Shown one piece after another: positions 1 to 8,254 of a DNA stretch of 38,114 nucleotides. Within the stretch, counting starts at the first letter, position 1. Every line of letters begins with the position of its first letter. Location of the stretch: positions 1 to 38,114 of the forward strand of contig NZ_JABDRI010000038.1 in NCBI RefSeq assembly GCF_013041805.1, written 5' to 3'. The DNA comes from Lutibacter sp. Its GTDB lineage: Bacteria; Bacteroidota; Bacteroidia; Flavobacteriales; Flavobacteriaceae. A model generated the notes under the pieces. That model had not been told where the DNA came from. It was given only the letters and a program-made list of their open reading frames with translations, and did no database searches. The position numbers and the translations under genes are program-made.

Positions 1-15
1 TTAATTCTTACTATA

Positions 16-147
16 ATGAAAAAACTAAAATTAATTTTCGGATTGCTTATGGTATCTGCATTTGTAGCGGTAGCAGTTTTAAGTTATACTTCTACAGATA
101 ATACAGCTATTAGAAAGGCAAATATTATTTTACCGACTAGAGGATAA
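16..147 (+). CDS. possible small membrane peptide (43 aa)
   Basis: An open frame of 43 codons from ATG to TAA encodes a basic N-terminus (MKKLK), a hydrophobic stretch at residues 6-23 and a short polar tail ending in PTRG. This looks like a signal peptide or single membrane anchor with almost no mature domain. A strong terminator follows 30 bases after the stop, which supports transcription here. No family is recognised. The frame stays open to the left window edge, so it could instead be the end of a longer gene. Confidence 0.4.
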   Translation: MKKLKLIFGLLMVSAFVAVAVLSYTSTDNTAIRKANIILPTRG

Positions 148-177
148 ATACTATTTATGCAACTATAAGCATTGATA

Positions 178-206
178 CCACAATAAAAATTTTATTGTGG
201 TTTTTT
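178..206 (+). terminator. intrinsic terminator
   Basis: A perfect 11-bp stem (CCACAATAAAA at 178-188 with its complement at 190-200) and a one-base loop are followed directly by six T. It closes whatever is transcribed through the small frame at 16-147. Confidence 0.8.
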
Positions 207-235
207 GCATGAACTAAAATAAAAAGGTATATTTG
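205..235 (+). promoter_or_regulatory. Bacteroidota-type promoter for the 164-aa membrane protein
   Basis: TTG at 205-207, a 20-base spacer and TATATTTG at 228-235 fit the Flavobacterium/Bacteroides form TTG-N17-23-TAnnTTTG exactly. The expected transcript start near 240 leaves almost no leader before the ATG at 247 and a normal one before the ATG at 259. The TTG lies at the end of the preceding terminator's T tract. Confidence 0.6.
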
Positions 236-258
236 AATAACCCTGAATGATTAACCCC

Positions 259-741
259 ATGAAAAACGATAGAAAAACCTCATTATGGACTGGAAGCATT
301 ATCATGCTGCTAGTCATATTTATTCCATATCTCTTATATATACATCAAAAAATACCAGAATCAATTGAGAATTATGAGACCGTATTTGGTGTAATAAAGG
401 GTGGACACTATATACGAGTTCAGACTTATATTTATTTTCTATTATCTAAATTTGTACCTCTTTCACTATTAATCATTTGGTTTTTAACAAATAAGCATTG
501 GTGGGTACATGCTATTCTTATACCAACTTCAGTTTATTTGTTTCAATTAATTTCCGTTATTAATGACAGTGAAAAGTACGCAGATGAAGTAGACTTTATT
601 TATACAGTGCCTATTACGGCTGCTATCATTGTAATCTTATATTTTTTACGTAGCAAATTGGCCATATATATACTTGCTTTGGACTTAAAAAAAGAAATGG
701 ATCAGAACATGAAGAACCCTAAAAAAATTGGTAAGGATTAA
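259..741 (+). CDS. hypothetical integral membrane protein
   Basis: This gene encodes a protein of about 160 residues that I do not recognise. It has four clear hydrophobic segments. Counting from the upstream ATG at 247 they lie near residues 13-32, 60-80, 86-105 and 117-134, and a lysine-rich tail follows (KNPKKIGKD). Loops between helices 1-2 and 3-4 are polar (IPESIENYET; NDSEKYADEVD). I chose the ATG at 259 because the promoter's -7 element ends at 235; a start at 247, adding four residues, is also possible. The gene stands alone between two terminators, so its context says nothing about its job. Confidence 0.75.
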   Translation: MKNDRKTSLWTGSIIMLLVIFIPYLLYIHQKIPESIENYETVFGVIKGGHYIRVQTYIYFLLSKFVPLSLLIIWFLTNKHWWVHAILIPTSVYLFQLISVINDSEKYADEVDFIYTVPITAAIIVILYFLRSKLAIYILALDLKKEMDQNMKNPKKIGKD

Positions 742-809
742 ATTTTAATCGTTGAAAATTCCATTTATCACTTACGAATTAGTATACAGTATATTCTATA
801 AACAAAAGA

Positions 810-837
810 CCTTATCAAAAATTTGATAAGGTTTTTT
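810..837 (+). terminator. intrinsic terminator
   Basis: A perfect 10-bp stem (CCTTATCAAA at 810-819 with its complement at 822-831), a two-base loop and six T. It ends the single-gene transcript of the membrane protein. Confidence 0.8.
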
Positions 838-908
838 GTGAGCCATATGGACCTGACTTCAAACCAAACTCTTGAATTATTTGAGAATTTAAACCGTGAA
901 AATTAACC

Positions 909-944
909 TAAAAAAGAAACCTCCAACTTTTTAGGTTGAAGGTT
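909..944 (-). terminator. terminator of the tRNA operon
   Basis: On the minus strand, AACCTTCAAC pairs with GTTGGAGGTT (10 bp with one U-G pair, loop of seven), followed by TCTTTTTT. It sits just past the 3' end of tRNA-Arg, so it ends the Ser-Pro-Arg tRNA transcript. Confidence 0.75.
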
Positions 945-950
945 CTATAG

Positions 951-1024
951 TGATCGCGACAGGATTCGAACCTGTGACCGTCTGCTTAGAAGGCAGATGC
1001 TCTATCCAGCTGAGCTACGCGACC
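951..1024 (-). tRNA. tRNA-Arg(TCT)
   Basis: The minus strand folds as a full cloverleaf: acceptor GGTCGCG/CGCGATC with one G-U pair, D arm, anticodon stem TCTGC/GCAGA with loop CTTCTAA, and T arm ACAGG-TTCGAAT-CCTGT. Anticodon TCT reads AGA/AGG. The discriminator is A; the CCA end is not encoded. It is last in a three-tRNA operon. Confidence 0.95.
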
Positions 1025-1047
1025 CTATTTTAGAGTATTTTACTTTG

Positions 1048-1122
1048 TCGGGGTGGCAGGATTCGAACCTGCGACCTCCGCGTCCCAAACGCGGCGCGAT
1101 AACCGGGCTACGCTACACCCCG
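1048..1122 (-). tRNA. tRNA-Pro(TGG)
   Basis: Acceptor CGGGGTG/CACCCCG is perfect. The anticodon stem CCGCG/CGCGG carries loop TTTGGGA, giving anticodon TGG, and the T arm is GCAGG-TTCGAAT-CCTGC. Discriminator A, no encoded CCA. It lies 23 bases before tRNA-Arg and 15 bases after tRNA-Ser. Confidence 0.95.
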
Positions 1123-1137
1123 AAAAATAAAAAAATG

Positions 1138-1221
1138 CGGAGAGACAGGGACTCGAACCCTGGCGACAGTTACCCGTCGACAGATTAGCAATCTGCTCCA
1201 TTACCACTCTGGCACCTCTCC
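1138..1221 (-). tRNA. tRNA-Ser(GCT)
   Basis: Acceptor GGAGAGG/TCTCTCC, anticodon loop TTGCTAA (anticodon GCT, reading AGC/AGT) and the long variable arm expected of a class II tRNA. Discriminator G is normal for serine. The CCA end is not encoded. It is first in the operon. Confidence 0.95.
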
Positions 1222-1253
1222 TAAATATGTTTATGAACGTATTTTTGCGAGTG

Positions 1254-1284
1254 CAAATGTAGCATTAGAAATGCATTTACACAA
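1254..1284 (-). promoter_or_regulatory. promoter of the tRNA operon
   Basis: On the minus strand TTG (1284-1282), 20 bases and TACATTTG (1261-1254) match TTG-N17-23-TAnnTTTG exactly. The tRNA-Ser 5' end is about 30 bases downstream. The spacer holds a small inverted repeat (GCATT-AGA-AATGC). Confidence 0.65.
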
Positions 1285-1321
1285 CATTTTTCTTCTTTTT
1301 TTACTTAAAATTGTAAGTTAT

Positions 1322-3379
1322 TTATTCTGGATATTCAATTCGTACGTGGTAAATATTTTTAAGCTTCTTCTTGAGAACCTTTTTTATAGTTTGCAATTCT
1401 TTAAAAGTAATATCTGCATTCATAAATTGACGATCCTCCATTTGCTTATTTACTATCTTTTCTACTAAATTATCAAAAGCAAGTGCACTAGGATCTTTTA
1501 CACTCTTAGATGCTGCCTCAACGGAATCACACATCATCAAAATTGCCGTTTCTTTAGAAAAAGGAATTGGACCAGGATATTGAAAATCTTCCGTTTTGAT
1601 ATTAGCTCCTAATAACTCCTCTTCTTTCTTATAAAAATAATAAACCAATGTAGTTCCATGATGCGTTCTAATAAAATCAATTATCCTATCTGGCAAATGA
1701 TTCTTTTTAGCCATCTCAACCCCCTTTATAATATGATCTATTATTATTTGAGCACTATCCCTAGGGGTTAATTCGTTGTGCGGATTTACATTTGTGGATT
1801 GATTTTCAGTAAAAAACATTGGATTGTCCATTTTTCCAATATCATGGTATAATGCTCCTGTGCGCACAAGCATTGAATTTGCTTGAATTTCGTTAGCGCA
1901 GGCCTCTGCCAAATTTGCAACTTGTAATGAGTGCTGAAATGTACCAGGAGCTTTTTCTGCTAACTCACGTAACAATTTTGAATTGGTATTTGACAATTCT
2001 TTCAATGACTCGTCAGAAATTAGACCAAATAATTTTTCAAATATATATATTAGAGGTAACACAAATAAGGTAGCTGCACCATTTAACGAGAAATATAAAA
2101 ACTTATCCCAGTCTAAATTTTGCGCGTTTCCCTCTTGAATAATCGAAAAAGCAAAATACGCTAGAAAATAAACAAATGTTATTTGTAAAACTGAAATAAA
2201 TAAATTTGCTCTTTTGTAAAGTTCTGAAATAGTTAAAATTGTAACAATACCTGCAATGATTTGTAAAAATATAAACTCAAAACTATTTGGGACTATAAAA
2301 CCGAGCAACAAAACAGTTAAAACATGAGTAAACAAACCCAATCTTGCATCAAAAAACGCTTTTAAAACTAGCGGTAATATAACTATTGGAGCTACATAAA
2401 TATACTTCACATCAAATTTTGCAATTAACGTAATCAAAAGAACTATCAAGATAATATTGAAAAATATAAAAGTAACTTTATTATTATTCTCAAAAATTTC
2501 CATTCTATATTTTCTTAAAAAAAGAAGTAACATTAAAAATGATAGTGCCACTAAAATAGTATAACCAAAAACAATCCAATTATAATTTGATTTGCTCCAT
2601 ACTTGTGATTCAAATTCACTTTTAATTGAATTTAACTTCATTAAATTTTCCCCTTCAACAATATCACCTTTAAATATTATTCGCTCTTTTTCAGAAATCA
2701 ATCCCTTTGTATAAGATATTTTACTTAAATTTTCTTGAAGTACTTTATCCGTAAAATTTTTATCATAGCTAACATTTGGCTTTAATTCTTCATAAATAAT
2801 ATTCATAATATTACTCTCTTCCTGTGTGTAAGGCTGAAATCCCATTACTGAATTAATAGCTGCTAAAATTTGAGAGGATTTGAATAATTTATTCGGGTGA
2901 ATGTCCTCTATCTTATTACCTCTTCTAAGTGTAATTATTTTATTTTCAATAGATTGAATGTTTGATGTTTCTAAATATCCATATTCGTAAATATTATCAA
3001 TTATTTCTAATGCCTTCTGATTTAAGTCAGTTTTAGCATTTTCTGACAACATAGAATTTGAAAGTAACTGTGCAATTTTATCTAGAACTGTACTTTTAAC
3101 GTTTATAGCAATTCCATCATCATATTTAAAAAATTGTTTTGAGTTATCCTTTATTTGATTGGTTTCTTTATCAATCTCTTCAGTTGTTTTTTTTATAGCA
3201 AAATCAAATGGAGCATAATAATTTTCATATTGCCATGGTTTTCCTTTTTGAAATTCATATTTGAATTGACCTCCTTTCGGAAAAAGATAAACAACTAAAA
3301 TTATTGTTACTATATATAAAAAAAGCTTATATATTAAAGAATGATTTACAAGTAATTTATTTATGAAATTTTTCACCAA
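1322..3379 (-). CDS. PgpH-type 7TM-HD phosphohydrolase (probable c-di-AMP phosphodiesterase)
   Basis: This 685-residue membrane protein has the PgpH/YqfF layout: one N-terminal helix (about 19-34), an extracytoplasmic domain to about residue 270, a block of seven or so helices, and a C-terminal cytosolic HD domain. The metal ligands are visible: H483, the H512-D513 pair in a YHDIGK motif, H573-H574 and D618. Known members hydrolyse cyclic di-AMP to pApA and so affect wall homeostasis and osmotic balance. The FAD oxidoreductase gene ends 36 bases upstream, so the two may be co-transcribed. Length matches the family. The c-di-AMP assignment rests on the family, not on a visible specificity residue. 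Confidence 0.85.
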   Translation of the reverse strand: MVKNFINKLLVNHSLIYKLFLYIVTIILVVYLFPKGGQFKYEFQKGKPWQYENYYAPFDFAIKKTTEEIDKETNQIKDNSKQFFKYDDGIAINVKSTVLDKIAQLLSNSMLSENAKTDLNQKALEIIDNIYEYGYLETSNIQSIENKIITLRRGNKIEDIHPNKLFKSSQILAAINSVMGFQPYTQEESNIMNIIYEELKPNVSYDKNFTDKVLQENLSKISYTKGLISEKERIIFKGDIVEGENLMKLNSIKSEFESQVWSKSNYNWIVFGYTILVALSFLMLLLFLRKYRMEIFENNNKVTFIFFNIILIVLLITLIAKFDVKYIYVAPIVILPLVLKAFFDARLGLFTHVLTVLLLGFIVPNSFEFIFLQIIAGIVTILTISELYKRANLFISVLQITFVYFLAYFAFSIIQEGNAQNLDWDKFLYFSLNGAATLFVLPLIYIFEKLFGLISDESLKELSNTNSKLLRELAEKAPGTFQHSLQVANLAEACANEIQANSMLVRTGALYHDIGKMDNPMFFTENQSTNVNPHNELTPRDSAQIIIDHIIKGVEMAKKNHLPDRIIDFIRTHHGTTLVYYFYKKEEELLGANIKTEDFQYPGPIPFSKETAILMMCDSVEAASKSVKDPSALAFDNLVEKIVNKQMEDRQFMNADITFKELQTIKKVLKKKLKNIYHVRIEYPE

Positions 3380-3415
3380 GTTAGCATTTGCCCATCAAAA
3401 ATAACAATTATTCTG

Positions 3416-4813
3416 TTATATACATTTGCAATCTGTTTTATTTTTTAAGATATCCTCTAATCGTTCAGGCATATTGCTTTGTATCCAGTCTTTATAATTG
3501 GTAAAATTAATTCGTCTATGAATCTCATCCGTTCTCTTTACAATTGTATTTAAAATTGTTTTGGATAGAACTGGAAGACTGGAAATTTCGTTAAAAATTG
3601 TATTTATTTGTTTATTTATGTTCGTTTTAATTTCATCATTATAGATTATTAACCATTTTTCAAGTTCATCTTCAGTTAAATGATTATCTATTATTAAAGA
3701 TGTCATTTGTTTACCATGCCGCTTCGAATCTTGTATGTTTCCTTTACCTGTTATTGCATTACCTACTGCAAAAATATTGTCAAAACCTTCAACTAAATAA
3801 TCAGAATTTTTCGCCAATTTTAATGATGAATTAGTATACTCTAAACCTTCTATTTGCTCAGGTACACTTCCTATTGAAGAAATTAATAATGATGTATTTA
3901 TCTCAAAAAACCTATTTTCTATAGGTTGTATTTTTCCGTTTTTACTTATTACCTTTTGAAATATAACACCTGATAATTTATTATTTTTTTCAGTATATTT
4001 AACTGGAATACTTAAAGGAATAAATTCAAAAACATATTTTTCAATGTACTTATTTAATAATTTTTCTGATACTAATTGAGCGGACTCCATACTTTCAAGT
4101 GTATCATCTTTTGGCGATTTTAAGGGCATTTCTTTTGCAGTTCTTCTATATACAAGCTTAGCCTTTTCTATATTCAACTCGTCATAAGAAACATTATGCT
4201 CTTCTAAAGTTATAGGAATACCTTTTTTCTCAAGAGTAAATAAATCTACATCAATACCTTTTTTTATAAATAATTGCTTTTTAACTAACTCAATCATCAC
4301 AATTTTAACTACATCTAAAGACGCTAATCCTCCTCCAACAACTACGGTGCAATCTTTAATGAAGTAATTTTTTCCACTATAATTAGGTTCATGTTTATGA
4401 TTAAACCAATGAATAAAAGAATTCTGATAAATTAACTCCTTATCGAGAAATTTTTCAATTTTTGGAATTGGCAAAGCTCTGTCCTTCCATGAACCATTTG
4501 CTAAAATTATTGCCGTAAACCCCCAAGTTTCCAATAAGTCTGAAAAAATTATATCTTTTCCAATTTTTGTATTAGGTACAAATGTTATATTTGGGTGGCT
4601 TAACTTAATATCTATTTCATTAATTTGACGATTCCTTAAATTCATATGCCAATTTGGTAATCCATCTTCAATTTTACCATAAGGTAATTTGTTCATATCA
4701 AAAACAATTACTTTAAACCCCTTTTCAGCAAGTAAATTTGCAGCTTCTGAACCTGATATTGAACCTCCAATAATTGCAATATAGTGTTTGTTAAAAGTAT
4801 CATTTACACGCAT
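3416..4813 (-). CDS. FAD/NAD(P)-dependent oxidoreductase, adrenodoxin-reductase-like
   Basis: A soluble 465-residue flavoprotein with two dinucleotide-binding folds. The N-terminal one starts at about residue 12 (IAIIGGSISGSEAANLL). The second begins near residue 155 (VVVGGGLASLDVV). A late motif (NIFAVGNAITGKG) resembles the third FAD contact of the glutamate-synthase-small-subunit and adrenodoxin/ferredoxin-NADP reductase families. Such enzymes pass electrons between NADPH and a ferredoxin or another protein; the partner here is unknown. The extreme C-terminus carries a Cys-Lys-Cys motif (DCKCI). The gene is divergent from thiolase across a 149-base region with a perfect inverted repeat. 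The general class is clear and the substrate is not. Confidence 0.75.
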   Translation of the reverse strand: MRVNDTFNKHYIAIIGGSISGSEAANLLAEKGFKVIVFDMNKLPYGKIEDGLPNWHMNLRNRQINEIDIKLSHPNITFVPNTKIGKDIIFSDLLETWGFTAIILANGSWKDRALPIPKIEKFLDKELIYQNSFIHWFNHKHEPNYSGKNYFIKDCTVVVGGGLASLDVVKIVMIELVKKQLFIKKGIDVDLFTLEKKGIPITLEEHNVSYDELNIEKAKLVYRRTAKEMPLKSPKDDTLESMESAQLVSEKLLNKYIEKYVFEFIPLSIPVKYTEKNNKLSGVIFQKVISKNGKIQPIENRFFEINTSLLISSIGSVPEQIEGLEYTNSSLKLAKNSDYLVEGFDNIFAVGNAITGKGNIQDSKRHGKQMTSLIIDNHLTEDELEKWLIIYNDEIKTNINKQINTIFNEISSLPVLSKTILNTIVKRTDEIHRRINFTNYKDWIQSNMPERLEDILKNKTDCKCI

Positions 4814-4866
4814 AACTAATTGTTTTTAAATAACTCAAGCAAATTAATAAAGAAAAATTTTTATAA

Positions 4867-4882
4867 TGTAATGTTTATTACA
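4867..4882. promoter_or_regulatory. Crp/Fnr-like inverted repeat between oxidoreductase and thiolase
   Basis: TGTAA-N6-TTACA is the centre of a perfect 7-bp inverted repeat (ATGTAAT, GTTT, ATTACAT; 4866-4883). It has the half-site order and spacing of Crp/Fnr-superfamily operators (TGTnA-N6-TnACA). It lies 53 bases from the minus-strand start and 80 from the plus-strand start, so one regulator could act on both genes. Inference from form and position only. Confidence 0.4.
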
Positions 4883-4962
4883 TGCAATAAACTCTATTTT
4901 AATGTTCTAAAAATCATTAAAAATTACTTAAATTCGCAATAGAATTATTCTAAGAATCAAAT

Positions 4963-6138
4963 ATGAAAGAAATTGTAATTGTATCAGTGGCTAGAACACC
5001 TATTGGAAGTTTTTTAGGAACTCTAGCTAATATTCCTGCACCTAAACTTGGTGCTATTTCCATAAAAGGAGCATTAAATAAAATAAATTTAGATCCTAAA
5101 TTAGTAGATGAAGTTTTAATGGGAAATGTTGTTTCTTCTGGGTTAGGACAAGCTCCTGCTAGACAGGCTGCTATTTTTGCTGGTATTCCTGATACAGTTC
5201 CTTGTACAACTATAAATAAAGTATGCGCCTCAGGTATGAAAGCTATAATGATTGCAGCTCAAACGATTAAAGCAGGTGATGCTGAAATTATTGTAGCAGG
5301 TGGAATGGAAAATATGAGTAGTATCCCTCACTATGTAGCTGGAAGAACAGGAACAAAATTAGGTAATATTTCGATGGCTGATGGACTTTTAGTTGATGGA
5401 TTGACAGACGTTTATGATCAAAAACATATGGGAACATGTGGTGATTTATGTGCTGCCGAATATGATTTCACAAGAGAAGATCAAGACAATTTTGCAATAG
5501 AATCATATAATAGATCTGCAGAAGCTTGGGCCAAAGGTAATTTTAAGAATGAAGTTGTCCCTGTTGAAATTCCTCAAAGAAGAGGAGAACCTATTTTATT
5601 TTCTGAAGATGAGGAATACAAAAACGTAAAAATGGAAAAAATTCCAACCTTACGTCCTGTTTTTTCAAAAGACGGTACAGTAACTGCTGCAAATGCTTCA
5701 ACATTAAATGATGGTGCTGCTGCTTTGGTTATCATGAGTTTAGATAAAGCTAAAGAATTAAATTTAAAACCAATAGCAAAAATTATTGGTTATGCTGATG
5801 CAGCACACGAACCGAAATGGTTTACTACGGCTCCTGCAAAAGCGTTACCAAAAGCATTAGCTAAAGCTGGAATCGCTCAAAGTGAGGTTGACTTTTTTGA
5901 GCTGAACGAAGCATTCTCAGTTGTAGGACTGGCAAATATCAAAATTTTAAATTTAGACGCTGAAAAAGTAAATGTTAATGGTGGGGCTGTTTCTTTGGGT
6001 CACCCTCTTGGAATGTCAGGTGCAAGAATTATTATTGCTTTAACTTCAATATTAGAGCAAAATAACGCCAAAATTGGGGCAGCTGCAATTTGTAATGGTG
6101 GTGGCGGAGCAAGTGCTATGGTAATTGAAAGAATATAA
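4963..6138 (+). CDS. acetyl-CoA C-acetyltransferase (thiolase II)
   Basis: Thiolase joins or cleaves acyl-CoAs, usually two acetyl-CoA to acetoacetyl-CoA. At 391 residues it has the usual length for the family. The acyl-carrying cysteine is C88 (NKVCASGM). The catalytic histidine is H347 (SLGHPLGMSG), and the second cysteine is C377 in the C-terminal CNGGGGAS motif. It has no signal peptide and should be cytosolic. The NlpC/P60 gene begins nine bases after the stop, so they are probably co-transcribed. Biosynthetic and degradative roles cannot be separated from the sequence. Confidence 0.93.
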   Translation: MKEIVIVSVARTPIGSFLGTLANIPAPKLGAISIKGALNKINLDPKLVDEVLMGNVVSSGLGQAPARQAAIFAGIPDTVPCTTINKVCASGMKAIMIAAQTIKAGDAEIIVAGGMENMSSIPHYVAGRTGTKLGNISMADGLLVDGLTDVYDQKHMGTCGDLCAAEYDFTREDQDNFAIESYNRSAEAWAKGNFKNEVVPVEIPQRRGEPILFSEDEEYKNVKMEKIPTLRPVFSKDGTVTAANASTLNDGAAALVIMSLDKAKELNLKPIAKIIGYADAAHEPKWFTTAPAKALPKALAKAGIAQSEVDFFELNEAFSVVGLANIKILNLDAEKVNVNGGAVSLGHPLGMSGARIIIALTSILEQNNAKIGAAAICNGGGGASAMVIERI

Positions 6139-6147
6139 TATATTTAT

Positions 6148-6918
6148 ATGCACTACGGTATTTGTAATTTAAGTATTGTTCCAATTAGAATTGAACCGAT
6201 TGATAATAGTGAAATGATTTCACAATTATTATTTGGAGAGCATTTTAAACTACTAGAAATACGTAAAAATTGGAGTAAAATTAGAGTTGCTTTTGATAAT
6301 TATGAAGGTTGGGTTGATAACAAACAATTTGAAGAAATTTCAGAGGAATTGTATACAAAAATTCAAAATAGTACTCCTACTTATGCTAATGAATTAATTG
6401 AATTTGCAACCTATCATAAAGACAACTACATAACTTTACCTCTCGGATCTTCATTACCTCTTTATTTTGATAAAAAATTACTTATAAATACGACAGATTA
6501 TTTTTATGAAGGGACTATAATTACTGCGAAACAATCAAAAGAAAGTATTGTAAATACTGCATTTAAATATTTGAATACTCCTTATTTGTGGGGAGGAAAA
6601 ACTCCTTTTGGCATAGATTGTTCTGGCTTTACACAAATGGTTTATAAACTTTGTGGGTATAAATTATTGCGAGATGCAAGGCAGCAAGCCACTCAGGGAG
6701 AAGCCCTTAGCTTTATTGAAGAAAGTGAACCAGGTGATTTAGCTTTTTTTGATGATAATGAAGGCACAATTACTCATGTTGGAATTATTATGAAAGATAA
6801 TTATATAATTCATGCATATGGAAAAATTAGAGTTGATAGAATTGACCATAGTGGTATCTTTAATATCGATACTCAAAAGCATACTCACAAATTAAGAGTT
6901 ATTAAAAAAATTATATAA
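6148..6918 (+). CDS. NlpC/P60 family peptidase with N-terminal SH3 region
   Basis: A 256-residue cysteine peptidase. Residues 10-65 look like a bacterial SH3 domain (ending GWVDNKQF), a second SH3-like segment may span about 85-125, and the NlpC/P60 domain covers 132-250. Catalytic residues are C158 (GIDCSGF), H210 (THVGII) and a polar third residue at or near H222. Relatives such as the dipeptidyl peptidase VI/YkfC group cut the D-Glu-diamino-acid bond of murein peptides. No signal peptide is visible, which favours a cytosolic role in recycling imported peptides. It follows thiolase by nine bases and ends in a two-way terminator. Confidence 0.87.
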   Translation: MHYGICNLSIVPIRIEPIDNSEMISQLLFGEHFKLLEIRKNWSKIRVAFDNYEGWVDNKQFEEISEELYTKIQNSTPTYANELIEFATYHKDNYITLPLGSSLPLYFDKKLLINTTDYFYEGTIITAKQSKESIVNTAFKYLNTPYLWGGKTPFGIDCSGFTQMVYKLCGYKLLRDARQQATQGEALSFIEESEPGDLAFFDDNEGTITHVGIIMKDNYIIHAYGKIRVDRIDHSGIFNIDTQKHTHKLRVIKKII

Positions 6919-6947
6919 AAAAAGCTCATAAAATATGAGCTTTTTTT
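6917..6947. terminator. bidirectional terminator
   Basis: GCTCATA (6924-6930), loop AAA and TATGAGC (6934-6940) are flanked by seven A and seven T. It serves both the NlpC/P60 gene and the convergent TPR gene, and overlaps the last bases of the former. Confidence 0.85.
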
Positions 6948-6966
6948 AACAAAGATTTCTATAAAA

Positions 6967-8244
6967 CTATTGCTTTAAACTATCGTAAACCTCGTGAATC
7001 TTTTCTAATTTTTCCTTCATTTCTAAATTTTCATATAAGCCCATTAATGTTTGAATAACACCAATATTATCTGGACTTAATTCATAAGCTTTTTCATAAT
7101 AAGGAACAGCTTCTTTATATATTTCAAATTGTTGTGCTTGTAATTTATCATATTTATCAAAATCTGATAAACTTTTGTTCATTTCTTCTATTATAGGAGT
7201 CACTTTATCTATTATTGCAGCCCCAATATTATTATAAGCATCAACATAGTCAGGTTTTAATTCAATAGCTTTGTTGAAGAACGTAATTGCTTCATCAATT
7301 TTTCCTTGATCCATATTCATTACACCAACATTGTAATATAAAGTTGGATCCGTTGGATTCATTTTAATAGCGTCTTCTAAATGTTCTTTAAACTTTACAT
7401 TATCACCTAATTTGTAATATACATTAGCTTCATCAATTAATAATGAATAGCTTTCAGGAAATTCAGCTCTTCCATCAGCAATTACTTCTAATGCTTTTTG
7501 ATTGTCTTCTAGGTTTGAATAGTTCATAGCTAAATTTTTATAAATGAATTCACGACGTGATTCTTTAGCTTCTTCTCTTGGATTTTCAGCTAAACCTAAT
7601 TTTACTTGTAAATCCATTGCTTTTTTATCAGCAAAAGTAAGCTCTTTACCATCTTCAACACTATTGGCTTTAAAAACCGTTGTAATTCCAGTATAATTTA
7701 AGTCTAATAATTTATGATATAACTTTTTTGAAGTTTCATAATCTTTTGCAAAATAATATACCAACGCTGCATTATCAAGAAACGATGTATCTCGTGGGCT
7801 TAATGAATATACTTGGTGAAACTTTTTAGCTGCACTCAAATAATCAGCATCTTCTTTAGTTTGGATTGCCAAGCTATAATCACTAGAAGCCTTTTCAGCA
7901 ACACTGCTTATTAATTTATTTAATAATTCTCCAAACTCATTTGTATATTTTTGTTTCGTTTCTTTCTCATAATCAATTAATTTGTTAAAAGCTTCACCTA
8001 CTTTTGAAATATCTGCACTAGCAGCACCATTTTGATATAATGCTTTTCCTTTTAAATAGTAAAACTTGGCAGTTGTTTTTTGATCTGCATTTGAAATTAA
8101 ACTTTCCGCTTTGTTCAACACATCAAGTGCCGTAGTAAAATCGTTAGATTTAATTGCTTTTTCAGCAATTTTTAGTTCGTTTTTTTGACCGAAAACTGTT
8201 AAGCTTATAAATAAAGCAGACAGTATTAATAATTGTTTTCTCAT
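6967..8244 (-). CDS. secreted tetratricopeptide-repeat protein
   Basis: The start is set at 8244 because it gives a clean Sec signal peptide (MRKQLLILSALFISLTVFGQ). An in-frame ATG farther upstream would run 28 residues into the end of gyrA and hide that signal. The mature part of about 405 residues is helical with several TPR units, clearest near residues 40-75, 265-345 (for example DPTLYYNVGVMNMDQGKIDE followed by a repeat with NPTD/KPDY turns) and 380-415. TPR proteins bind other proteins; the partner is unknown. It starts 10 bases after gyrA, so the two are probably one operon. It is likely periplasmic, as no lipobox is present. Confidence 0.85.
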   Translation of the reverse strand: MRKQLLILSALFISLTVFGQKNELKIAEKAIKSNDFTTALDVLNKAESLISNADQKTTAKFYYLKGKALYQNGAASADISKVGEAFNKLIDYEKETKQKYTNEFGELLNKLISSVAEKASSDYSLAIQTKEDADYLSAAKKFHQVYSLSPRDTSFLDNAALVYYFAKDYETSKKLYHKLLDLNYTGITTVFKANSVEDGKELTFADKKAMDLQVKLGLAENPREEAKESRREFIYKNLAMNYSNLEDNQKALEVIADGRAEFPESYSLLIDEANVYYKLGDNVKFKEHLEDAIKMNPTDPTLYYNVGVMNMDQGKIDEAITFFNKAIELKPDYVDAYNNIGAAIIDKVTPIIEEMNKSLSDFDKYDKLQAQQFEIYKEAVPYYEKAYELSPDNIGVIQTLMGLYENLEMKEKLEKIHEVYDSLKQ

Positions 8245-8254
8245 GTTAATTGGT

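Noticed and set aside
997-1188. A 63-codon plus-strand frame across the tRNA genes
   Set aside because: It is the antisense of three tRNAs; peptides such as WQDSNLRPPRPKRG and RDRDSNPGDSYPST are well-known spurious translations of tRNA genes.
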